Below are positions 55,000 through 62,932 of a stretch of DNA of 64,000 nt, piece after piece. Position 1 is the stretch's first letter. Every line of letters begins with the position of its first letter. The position numbers were made by a program, and so were the translations under genes. The stretch comes from Mycobacterium gordonae (GTDB lineage: Bacteria; Actinomycetota; Actinomycetes; Mycobacteriales; Mycobacteriaceae): positions 2,108,001-2,172,000 of the forward strand of contig NZ_CP070973.1 in assembly GCF_017086405.1 (NCBI RefSeq), read 5' to 3'. The notes under the pieces were generated by a model. The model did not search any database, was not told the origin of the DNA, and saw only the letters and a program-made list of their open reading frames with translations.

Positions 55000-57076
55000 G
55001 TTGTTTCCCTTCGGTTGTGACGTGGGTGAGGTCAGCGGGCCACCAGATGCGGTCGCCGATGAGGGCGAAGAGCGCGGGGATCACCAGGGTGCGCACGACG
55101 AAGGTGTCGAGCAGAATGCCCAGGCCCACGATGATGCCCAGTTGCGTCATGACAATCAGCGGCAACACGCCGAGTACGCAAAAGACCGCGGCCAGAACGA
55201 TTCCCGCGCTGGTGATGACGCCGCCAGTCGCGGACACCGCACGGACCATGCCGTCGCGCGCGCCGTACTGCGCTGCCTCCTCGCGAGCGCGGGTGACCAG
55301 GAAGATGGTGTAGTCCACCCCGAGTGCGGCCAGGAAGAGGAACGCATAGAGCGGAGCAATGTTGTCCAGCGCGGGGAATCCGAACACGTGCATGCTCGCC
55401 CAACCCCCGAGTCCGAGTGCGGCCAGGGCGCCCAGGATCGTTGCCGCCAGCAGCGTGGGGGGCGCCAGCGCCGACCGCAGCAGCAGGTACAGCACCACCA
55501 TGATCACCAGCAGGATCGCCGGGATCAGCAGGATCCGATCGTGTACCGCGGCGTCGCGCACGTCGAGCGCCTGCGCATCCGGGCCGCCGACCAGAGCGTC
55601 CGGGGACACCGCCTTGGTCGAATGCCTCAGCGCCGCAACGGTGCTGAATGCCTGCGGAGAGGACGGAGCGGAGTCGGTCACCACCGACCATTTGGTCAGT
55701 CCGCCGGTTGAGGTCCCGGACTGATTGGCCGACACCACTCCGGGGGTGGAGGTGATCGCCCGCTGCACCTGCGTTGCCTTATCGGTCGGGGCTATCACTT
55801 CGGTGGGGTTGGCCAAACCGGCCGGGAAATGCCGCGCCACGATGTCGAAGCCGGTCACCGAATCCGCTTTGACGCGAAATTGTTCGGTCTGCGTCAGCCC
55901 GATGTGCGTGCTCAGTAGGCCGGTGGCGAGGACCCCCAACAGCACGATCGTCACCGATGCGACGAGCACCGGACGGCGCGACACGGATTCGGCGACGCGG
56001 TGCCAGATGCCGGTGTCCGGCGCCGCGTGGTGGGTGTGTGTTGCGGGCTGTGGGACGAACGGCCAGAACAGCCGCCGCCCGCACACCGCCAGCAGTGGCG
56101 GTAGCAGCACCAGCACTGAGATCGCGGCTACCAACAGTCCGCAGGCCGCGAGCCCTCCCAGACTGCGGGTGCTGGGGGTGGATGCGAAGAGCAGGGTGAG
56201 TAGCGCCAGCACCACGGTGGCGTTGCTGGCCACGATCGCGGGTCCGGCCATCCGCACCGCTTGCCGCAACGCATCGCGGTGGTCGCGGTGACGCCGAAGT
56301 TCCTGCCGGTAGCGCGAAATGAGCAACAACGCGTAATTGGTGCCGGCGCCGAACACCAACACGCTGGTGATGCCGGAGGTGGAGCCGTCGAAATTCAAGC
56401 CGGTCAGGTCGGCAACCGCGATGCCGACGGCGCTGGCCAATCGGTCGGCTAAGCCGATAACGATCAGGGGCACCAACCACAACACCGGTGAGCGGTAGGT
56501 TGCGATCAACAGCAGGGCGACCACCGATGCGGTGACCGCGAGCAGCGTGATGTTGGCGTTGCTGAATGCGTTCGCGATGTCCGCGCCGAATGCCGGCCCG
56601 CCGGTGATATGGGCCTTCATTCCTTGCGGCAGGCCCGTGTTCGCGGCGGAGCGCATCGCAGCCACGGCATCGTTGAGGGGCAGTCCCGACAGGTCGGCGC
56701 TGATCGGGACCACTCCGATCGCCGCTTTGCCGTCGGCCGACACCAGCACCGGCGCCGCAGGCGCACCGGCATTCGCCTGCATCCGGCCCAGGGCGCCTTC
56801 GCACGCCTGCTTCAGTGCGTCCTTGGTTTGGTCGGCAGTACCGGTGACCACCACGATCAGTGGTACCCGGTCTCCACCGGGGAACTGGCTGGACAGCTTC
56901 TGCACCTTTGCCGAATCGGAATCGGTAGGCACCGACAGTGGCGCCTGTCCCGCTGCGGCATTCCCACCGACCAACACCATGAAACCGACGGCCACCACCA
57001 ACACCCCCAGCGCGAGCAGCCAGGAGTGTCGTCGTGTCACTGCTGAGGCAAACCCCTCCCACACACACCCAAGCAT
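54992..57076 (-). CDS. MMPL-family RND transporter 1
   Basis: A 694-aa inner-membrane protein with about twelve transmembrane helices and the MMPL layout: two membrane halves each preceded by a periplasmic loop, with FDGSTSGITSVLVFGAGTNYALLLISRYRQEL and LFLAALGVDYTIFLVTRAREE carrying the proton-relay Asp-Tyr pair in the second. It exports lipids or hydrophobic compounds. ATG at 57076 lies inside the MarR operator; TTG at 57100 is an alternative with no ribosome site. First gene of the MMPL-TspO-phr unit. Confidence 0.85.
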   Translation of the reverse strand: MLGCVWEGFASAVTRRHSWLLALGVLVVAVGFMVLVGGNAAAGQAPLSVPTDSDSAKVQKLSSQFPGGDRVPLIVVVTGTADQTKDALKQACEGALGRMQANAGAPAAPVLVSADGKAAIGVVPISADLSGLPLNDAVAAMRSAANTGLPQGMKAHITGGPAFGADIANAFSNANITLLAVTASVVALLLIATYRSPVLWLVPLIVIGLADRLASAVGIAVADLTGLNFDGSTSGITSVLVFGAGTNYALLLISRYRQELRRHRDHRDALRQAVRMAGPAIVASNATVVLALLTLLFASTPSTRSLGGLAACGLLVAAISVLVLLPPLLAVCGRRLFWPFVPQPATHTHHAAPDTGIWHRVAESVSRRPVLVASVTIVLLGVLATGLLSTHIGLTQTEQFRVKADSVTGFDIVARHFPAGLANPTEVIAPTDKATQVQRAITSTPGVVSANQSGTSTGGLTKWSVVTDSAPSSPQAFSTVAALRHSTKAVSPDALVGGPDAQALDVRDAAVHDRILLIPAILLVIMVVLYLLLRSALAPPTLLAATILGALAALGLGGWASMHVFGFPALDNIAPLYAFLFLAALGVDYTIFLVTRAREEAAQYGARDGMVRAVSATGGVITSAGIVLAAVFCVLGVLPLIVMTQLGIIVGLGILLDTFVVRTLVIPALFALIGDRIWWPADLTHVTTEGKQHE

Positions 57077-57107
57077 TTCAGTAACTGAAATATTAATCAA
57101 CTGAAAT
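57075..57107. promoter_or_regulatory. MarR operator between MMPL 1 and marR
   Basis: ATTTCAGT-A-ACTGAAAT at 57075-57091 is a perfect 17-bp palindrome; the half-site ACTGAAAT recurs at 57100-57107. The cluster covers the MMPL start and the shared promoter, so the MarR protein probably represses both directions. Confidence 0.7.
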
Positions 57108-57124
57108 TAGGCGGGGAACCCGAT

Positions 57125-57634
57125 ATGCTGCACCTCGGCATGCAAACCGACGAGCAGGCGTCCCGGCGGGCCGCCCTGGAATCGCAGATCACCGCTGATC
57201 TGCGGGAGTTGTCGTCTGAGTCCGACCAGATAGGCCGGATCTTCGCGGTCTCCCATGATGTTCGGCCGACCGACTTTCGTGCGCTGCTGCACATCATGGT
57301 CGCCGAGACGGCAGGTCAGCCGATGACGTCCGGCGACCTGAGTCAGCGAATGGGTCTGTCCGGTGCCGCGATCACCTACCTGGTCGATCGGCTGATCGAC
57401 TCCGGGCACATTCGCCGGGACTCGCATCCGGCCGACAGGCGAAAGGTGATTCTGCGGCATGCCGAACCCGGAATGAACACCGCGCGGTTGTTCTTCACCC
57501 CGCTCGGGCAGCACACCCATGAAGCGATGGTTGACCTGCCTGACTCCGATCTGGCTGCCGCGCATCGGGTATTCAACGCACTGCTGGCGGCGATGCGGCA
57601 GTTTCAAGCTGAACTGGGCCCCAGGGATTCCTGA
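57125..57634 (+). CDS. MarR-family regulator
   Basis: A 169-aa winged-helix regulator: LRALLHIMVAETAGQPMTSGDLSQRMGLSGAAITYLVDRLIDSGHIRRDSHPADRRKVILR spans the recognition helix and wing, followed by helical dimerisation. It is divergent from MMPL 1 and convergent with MMPL 2, whose stop overlaps its own by 31 bp. Probable repressor of the MMPL-TspO-photolyase operon; ligand unknown. ATG at 57125 follows GGGGAA. Confidence 0.85.
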   Translation: MLHLGMQTDEQASRRAALESQITADLRELSSESDQIGRIFAVSHDVRPTDFRALLHIMVAETAGQPMTSGDLSQRMGLSGAAITYLVDRLIDSGHIRRDSHPADRRKVILRHAEPGMNTARLFFTPLGQHTHEAMVDLPDSDLAAAHRVFNALLAAMRQFQAELGPRDS

Positions 57635-59862
57635 TACGGCTGCGGCAGTCCCAGTTCGGCTATGGCGGTAAACCGTCGCCTGTGCCACTTCTCCACCGGT
57701 TTCGGTGCCCACCAGTTGAGCCGGCCGAGCACATGCATGAAAGCGGGGACGAGCATCATCCGGATCACCGTGGCGTCCACCAGGATCGCTATCGTCAGCC
57801 CCACCGCGAACATCCGCATGAACGAAACGCCGGCGGACATCAGGGCGGCGAACGAGATCGACATCAGCAGGGCCGCCGCGGTGACCACTCGACCGGTACG
57901 GGCGATGCCCAGGGCGACACTCTCGTCGTTGTCGGCATGTGTCTGGGGTGACGCGAGCCAGTATTCCCGGATGCGCGACAGCAGGAACACCTCGTAATCC
58001 ATCGACAGCCCGAAGGCGACACAGAACATCAGCACCGGGACGTTGACCGCCAGCGTTCCGGTCGGCGTGGTGCCGGCCGCCCCGAGATGGCCCTCCTGGA
58101 AGATCCACACCAACGCGCCAAACGTCGCGGTCAACGACAACATGTTGAGCAACACAGCCTTGATCGGGAGCACCACACTGCCGGACAGCAGAAACAGCAG
58201 CACCAGCATGACGATCGCGATGAACCCGAAGACTATGGGCAATCTCGATGTGATGCCGTGAACACAGTCGCGATTCGTCTGCGCCAGACCGGTGATGAGG
58301 GCATGCTTGCCAGCCGGCAACGTGATCGCGTGCACGCGATCCAACTGTGTCTCGGACGCCTGTGTATACAGCGGCGCAGAGCTGTCCAGCGTGAGAAAAG
58401 CCGCGCCGTCGGCCATTCCGGTCGGCGCCGACGGAGGTCCCTGGGGAGCGCCGGCGACGAAGGTCGCGGTCGGAGCCGAAACGGAAGCCACGTCTGGCAC
58501 CCGAGACAGCTGAGCGGCGTAGGTGTCGAGATCCGAGCGGCTCAGGCCGGCGGTGTCGGGAATCACGATCTTGACCCGGGTCGCCGAGTTCGAGGGGAAC
58601 TCGTCACGGATCCGGTCGTTGGCCAATCGCGCCGACGACGTGGCGGGCAGCACGCGGTCGTCGGCGTAGCCCCATCTCACGCCGAGGAAGGGTGCGCCCA
58701 GCGCAAGCAACAGCGCTATCAGAATTAGGCCGAGCGGGATCGACCGCCTGATAACGAATTTCGCCAGGCGATACCAGAAGGTCTGCTCGATCGGTGGCGC
58801 AGGTCGCTCCGGACGCCCCAGTATCCGCCTTCCCAGGCGGCGCACATCGAAGGCGTCGATCCGGTCGCCTAGTAACACCAGCGCCGCCGGTGTGATCGAC
58901 ACCGCGGCGGCGGCGGCGAAAGCCACCACCGCGATGCCGGCATACGCGAAGGACTTAAGGAAGTACATCGGGAAGAACACCATTCCCAACAGCGCCAGGG
59001 CCACTGTCATCGCGGAGAAAAGCACCGTTCGCCCGGCGGTGCCCATGGTGTGCAGCACAGCTTCGGTGGGTGGCACACCGTCGGCCAACTCGTCTCGGTA
59101 GCGGCTGACGATCAACAGCGTGTAGTCGATGGCCAGCGCGAAACCCAGGGCCACCGCGACGTTCAGCGCAAAGATCGACACATCCGTGACCTGCGCGATC
59201 CCTCGTAGCGCGGCGAGTGCCCCCAGGATCGCGAACCCACCCACCGCCACCGGCAGCGCGGCTGCCAGCAACCCGCCGAACACCCAGACCAGGGCAATGA
59301 AGCTCAATGGAATTGCGATGACTTCCATTCGGAGCAGATCGTTTTCGGTCTGTTTGTTGATCTGCGCATAAACCATTGCGGATCCACCGGCTTGCACCCC
59401 CACGCCGTCTCGGGTTCCGACGAAGCGATCGGCCAATTGCTGGGCGTGCTTGGCGGCGGTGTTCTCGTCACCCTTGAGTGCAGCGATGATCATGGCCGTT
59501 TTTCCGTCGCCGCTGAGCGTGCCGGGGGTGGGTGGCTGCTGCCATGGTGAGCCGACCTGGAACACGAACGGCGACTCGACAAGCTGTCGTGCCGTGTCCC
59601 TGCCGATCTGCAGTGCCGTGCCCGCATTAACCCCGGTTTCCGATGTCACGAGCAGCACCAACTCCATGTCACCTTGGTGAAAAGTGTTGGCGAGCAAAGC
59701 CGACGCGCGCGCGGATTCGGAATCGGGATCGAGGAAGCCACCTCCGGAGAGGCTGCCGGCAGCAGGGATTCCGAAAACGGCAGCTCCGATCATCACCAAG
59801 AGAGCAGCGGCGATAACCCGTCGCGGCGCGGCGACGGAGACTCGTGTAAGTGCGGCAAGCAT
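57604..59862 (-). CDS. MMPL-family RND transporter 2
   Basis: A 752-aa MMPL-type exporter with two membrane halves and large periplasmic loops. Proton-relay segments LGFALAIDYTLLIVSRYRDEL and FGLSMDYEVFLLSRIREYW are both intact. It lies in the same locus as MMPL 1 but is not a close copy: loop sequences differ. Start ATG at 59862 follows GAGGACGGAAC; upstream GTG/ATG extensions are unlikely. Probable cargo is an isoprenoid or lipid, given the neighbours. Confidence 0.85.
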   Translation of the reverse strand: MLAALTRVSVAAPRRVIAAALLVMIGAAVFGIPAAGSLSGGGFLDPDSESARASALLANTFHQGDMELVLLVTSETGVNAGTALQIGRDTARQLVESPFVFQVGSPWQQPPTPGTLSGDGKTAMIIAALKGDENTAAKHAQQLADRFVGTRDGVGVQAGGSAMVYAQINKQTENDLLRMEVIAIPLSFIALVWVFGGLLAAALPVAVGGFAILGALAALRGIAQVTDVSIFALNVAVALGFALAIDYTLLIVSRYRDELADGVPPTEAVLHTMGTAGRTVLFSAMTVALALLGMVFFPMYFLKSFAYAGIAVVAFAAAAAVSITPAALVLLGDRIDAFDVRRLGRRILGRPERPAPPIEQTFWYRLAKFVIRRSIPLGLILIALLLALGAPFLGVRWGYADDRVLPATSSARLANDRIRDEFPSNSATRVKIVIPDTAGLSRSDLDTYAAQLSRVPDVASVSAPTATFVAGAPQGPPSAPTGMADGAAFLTLDSSAPLYTQASETQLDRVHAITLPAGKHALITGLAQTNRDCVHGITSRLPIVFGFIAIVMLVLLFLLSGSVVLPIKAVLLNMLSLTATFGALVWIFQEGHLGAAGTTPTGTLAVNVPVLMFCVAFGLSMDYEVFLLSRIREYWLASPQTHADNDESVALGIARTGRVVTAAALLMSISFAALMSAGVSFMRMFAVGLTIAILVDATVIRMMLVPAFMHVLGRLNWWAPKPVEKWHRRRFTAIAELGLPQPYQESLGPSSA

Positions 59863-59907
59863 GTTCCGTCCTCGTGATGACACTTCCCGTGGCAACCGCA
59901 GCAAAGC

Positions 59908-59938
59908 TTAAGATTATTAAACATTAATCTAATTAAGC
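59908..59938. promoter_or_regulatory. AT-rich operator candidate upstream of MMPL 2
   Basis: An imperfect palindrome (CTTAAGATTA ... TAATCTAATTAAG) with central ATTAAACATTAAT at 59916-59928 lies 46 bp before MMPL 2. ATTAAACATT recurs upstream of the SOUL gene at 61084. It is strikingly AT-rich for this genome. Confidence 0.5.
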
Positions 59939-60008
59939 TGGGGTACCTAGTGGTAACGAGGCGACGGTGCCGCTGGTTCGACGGTGTTGAGCAGAGTTTC
60001 CGCTTCGA

Positions 60009-60407
60009 TCAATCCCCGGACTTCAGCGCCCTGACCAGGGCTTGGGGATCGGAGACGGTGACTGTCAAGGCTGAGTGGTCGCGAAATCCGATGACTCGGT
60101 GGATACGTGGCTCGAAATGGATGCAGACTCCCGCACGCGCGTTGGTGCCGAAAGTGAGTCCGTCATCAGCCAGTGACAGTCGTGGTCCTACCGCGGTCCA
60201 CCAGCGGTAGGGGCCGGTGACATGAGCGTCAACCACGTCCGACAAGGGAGCTTCGGCCCGCAGCGGGCCGTACCGCGCCACGAAGCGCCCGTCATCGGTG
60301 AGCGTGACGCCCTGCACGCCGGGCCAGCGGAACGGAAGCCACAGCGGCGCCAGGCGCGCGTCGTAACTGTAGGGAAAGTGGCGGCCCGGCTGATCAGCTG
60401 GTGTCAT
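60009..60407 (-). CDS. Conserved hypothetical protein
   Basis: A 132-aa soluble protein without recognised domain: HFPYSYDARLAPLWLPFRWPGVQGVTLTDDGRFVARYGPL, then LSLADDGLTFGTNARAGVCIHFEPRIHRVIGFRDHSALTVTVSDP. The pattern suggests a PH-like beta fold but I do not recognise a family. ATG at 60407 lies 10 bp after the STAS stop, so it is the second gene of a STAS operon. The GGGG before it is a usable ribosome site. Confidence 0.65.
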   Translation of the reverse strand: MTPADQPGRHFPYSYDARLAPLWLPFRWPGVQGVTLTDDGRFVARYGPLRAEAPLSDVVDAHVTGPYRWWTAVGPRLSLADDGLTFGTNARAGVCIHFEPRIHRVIGFRDHSALTVTVSDPQALVRALKSGD

Positions 60408-60417
60408 CGATGTGCCC

Positions 60418-60852
60418 CTACCGGACGAGTCTGGGAACGTGACGGCGGGTGGCCAGGCCGTCATCGATCAGTTGCAACGCTTCGGCCACCGAAGTGACAA
60501 GAGGTAGTCCGTGATCCCTAACGACCCGAACCAGCGGGTCCAGCGCCACACCGCTGACCACCCTGCAGTAGAGGCCGGCGGCCTGATGCTGATGGTTGAG
60601 GGCGAGCAACTGCTGAAATCCTTCGATGCCGAGGAAGTCCAGACGACTGAGATCGATGATCAGGGGCGAGCGTGCCTTGGTGAATCGACGTATCTCCGTG
60701 GCGATCTGTCCGGCGTTCGACGCGTCTATACCGCCGTCCACCCGTACCACGGTTGCCAGACTGCGGGCGTATACAAACATCTGTGCCCCATCGCAATTAA
60801 CGACGTAGCGGTAGCGGGGGCGTCGTTGGTTCGGTGAATCTACAGCGTGCAT
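60418..60852 (-). CDS. STAS-domain protein lacking the phospho-serine
   Basis: A 144-aa anti-sigma-antagonist-like protein: ATVVRVDGGIDASNAGQIATEIRRF, then IIDLSRLDFLGIEGFQQLLAL. In SpoIIAA/RsbV the matching segment is DSSG with a phosphorylated Ser; here it reads GIEG, so regulation by phosphorylation seems lost. It may still bind an anti-sigma factor constitutively. ATG at 60852, with an internal ATG at 60780 possible. Confidence 0.75.
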   Translation of the reverse strand: MHAVDSPNQRRPRYRYVVNCDGAQMFVYARSLATVVRVDGGIDASNAGQIATEIRRFTKARSPLIIDLSRLDFLGIEGFQQLLALNHQHQAAGLYCRVVSGVALDPLVRVVRDHGLPLVTSVAEALQLIDDGLATRRHVPRLVR

Positions 60853-61252
60853 CGATGTGGCCTATCAAGTTGTGGAAGAAGGAACTGTAGCTGCGGACTC
60901 AACTGAGACCAGCCTAGACGGAATCTGGCGGCTCGGTTCGGCACAGTCGTCACCGCAACAGCGTTGTGACGGTTCGGCTGGCCGAGTGGCAGGGGATCCC
61001 GCTGCCGGGTCGTCGGACGCGGCATGCGCTGGAGTTCGCAGTTCGAAGGTTCGGTGCCGGACTTCATCGCAAAACTTAATTGAATTAAACATTCATTTAC
61101 TTAACAAGATTGTCTGTTGGGCGTATGCTGAACATGCCGGGGCTCCTGCCAGGGTGGCGGAGTAGTGCCAATGACGCAGATCTGAGCACAGGCTCAGTTG
61201 TGGGAGCCGCGAAATCCAGACACGATGGGATCGATCAGGGAAAGAGGCGACC
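60853..61252. other. Intergenic region between STAS and SOUL genes
   Basis: About 400 bases with no supported gene. The only notable content is the AT-rich block at 61074-61102. Divergent promoters for the STAS and SOUL genes are expected here. Confidence 0.5.
61074..61102. promoter_or_regulatory. AT-rich operator candidate upstream of the SOUL gene
   Basis: Contains TTAATT-G-AATTAA (perfect 6-bp inverted repeat) and ATTAAACATTCAT at 61084-61096, which matches the ATTAAACATTAAT site before MMPL 2 in 12 of 13 positions. Lies 150 bp before the SOUL start. Confidence 0.5.
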
Positions 61253-61849
61253 TTGTTGAAAGCGATCAGCTCAGTTGTGGGGCAGTTCGTTGAAGCGGCC
61301 GGCATGGTCGTGGGCTACCGTCACAACATCGAGGAGCCTGCCCACACGACCGAGAAGCTGACCCGCGATGTGGAGATCCGGCACTATGGTGATCGCATCG
61401 CTGCTCAGACCACAGTCGTCGCGGATGAGGAATCGGCGCGTAACGTCGGGTTCCGCCGTCTCGCACGCTACATCTTCGGCGCCAATAACGACCGGGAGAA
61501 GGTGGCCATGACCGCGCCGGTGGCGCAGGAATCCCGCAGCAAGGGCGAATGGGTGATTCAGTTCTTCATGCCTTCCCACAAGACGATGGACACCCTGCCG
61601 TCGCCTGATGACGGCGATGTGAAGTTGGTGACCGTGCCACCCACAACGGTTGCGGTACACACCTTCAACGGAATTCCCACCGAGCGGGCGGTCGCCTCGC
61701 ACACCAAGCAGTTGATGGGCACACTGGGCGAATTGGGATTCGAGCCGACGGACTCCCCGGCAGCCTGGTTCTACGACCCGCCCTGGACCGTTCCGGCGTT
61801 GCGCCGCAACGAAATCGCCGTCCCGGTTAAGCGCAGGAGTGAGGTCTGA
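61253..61849 (+). CDS. SOUL/HEBP-family haem-binding protein
   Basis: A 198-aa SOUL-domain protein: [62 protein letters not shown] and [26 protein letters not shown] proteins bind haem or tetrapyrroles in the cytosol. TTG at 61253 (or 61256) is used, preceded by AAAGAGGCG. The IPP isomerase follows after 28 bp, and light-related genes surround it, so a role in photopigment stress is plausible. Confidence 0.82.
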   Translation: MLKAISSVVGQFVEAAGMVVGYRHNIEEPAHTTEKLTRDVEIRHYGDRIAAQTTVVADEESARNVGFRRLARYIFGANNDREKVAMTAPVAQESRSKGEWVIQFFMPSHKTMDTLPSPDDGDVKLVTVPPTTVAVHTFNGIPTERAVASHTKQLMGTLGELGFEPTDSPAAWFYDPPWTVPALRRNEIAVPVKRRSEV

Positions 61850-61877
61850 GCGTGCTGAATGGTGGGGCCCGATTCCC

Positions 61878-62924
61878 GTGACGGCACAGCGCAGCGACAT
61901 TACATCTCGCAAGCTCCGTCATATCGACGTCTGCCGGGACGGTGACGTGACCTATCACGGGGTTACGACGGGTTTGGAACGCTATCGGTTGCCCTACAAC
62001 GCATTGACGCAGACGAACTTGGCCGACGTCGACCTATCGACGGAGTTTCTCGGAGCCCCGCTACGCGCACCGGTTTTGGTGGGCGCCATGACCGGGGGTG
62101 CCGAGCTGTCGGGCACGATCAACCGGAATCTGGCGACCGCCGCCCAACGGCTGGGCATCGGGATGATGCTCGGGTCCCAACGGGTGATGTTGGAGCGTGC
62201 CCTGGGCGAACAGGCCGCGTCCAGCTTCGCCGTGCGGGACGTGGCCCCCGACGTGCTGTTGGTGGGCAATATCGGGTTGTCCCAGTTCGTCAAGGACGCG
62301 ATACCGGAAATTGCCCGGGCGCTGGACCGGGTCGGCGCGAATGCGCTTGCGGTTCATACCAATCCGCTACAAGAGGCGATGCAGCACAACGGTGACACCG
62401 ACTTCGCCGGGTCGCTGGACCGGCTGCACGAGCTGACCGCGATGCTGGACTATCCGGTGCTGCTGAAGGAAGTGGGCCACGGCATCGGGGCGAGCGCCGT
62501 TGCCGACCTGCTGCGGCTCACCGGAGAGTCGCCCGTGGCCGCCATTGACGTCGCCGGGGCCGGCGGTACGTCGTGGTCGCGCGTCGAGCAGTTTGTCCGT
62601 TATGGCGAACTGCGGTATCCGGATCTCGCCGACTGGGGGATACCCACCGCGCAGGCGCTCCTCGAGGTGCGCGCGGCACTGCCAAGCATCCCGCTGGTGG
62701 CCTCCGGCGGGATCCGGACAGGTACGGACGCGGCTAAAGCGATCGCCCTGGGCGCTGACGTAGTGGCGGTTGCTAGGCCGCTGCTGGCATCGGCCATCGA
62801 GTCCGCCGCCGCGGCGACGGCCTGGCTGCAAGGGTTCATCGACGAGTTACGCATCTGCCTGCACTGTTGCGGAGCGGCAGATCTGCCGACGGTGCGCAAG
62901 CTCGGCGCGCTACCTGTCACCTAG
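61878..62924 (+). CDS. fni: Type 2 isopentenyl-diphosphate isomerase
   Basis: A 348-aa FMN-dependent isomerase converting IPP and DMAPP. Family motifs: [60 protein letters not shown] and [32 protein letters not shown] at 61878 gives an N-terminus [18 protein letters not shown] like other Fni proteins; GTG 61839 would add 13 unlikely residues. Supplies precursors for carotenoids, which fits the neighbouring transporters and glycosyltransferase. Next gene starts 8 bp downstream. Confidence 0.9.
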   Translation: MTAQRSDITSRKLRHIDVCRDGDVTYHGVTTGLERYRLPYNALTQTNLADVDLSTEFLGAPLRAPVLVGAMTGGAELSGTINRNLATAAQRLGIGMMLGSQRVMLERALGEQAASSFAVRDVAPDVLLVGNIGLSQFVKDAIPEIARALDRVGANALAVHTNPLQEAMQHNGDTDFAGSLDRLHELTAMLDYPVLLKEVGHGIGASAVADLLRLTGESPVAAIDVAGAGGTSWSRVEQFVRYGELRYPDLADWGIPTAQALLEVRAALPSIPLVASGGIRTGTDAAKAIALGADVVAVARPLLASAIESAAAATAWLQGFIDELRICLHCCGAADLPTVRKLGALPVT

Positions 62925-62932
62925 GCGAACCT

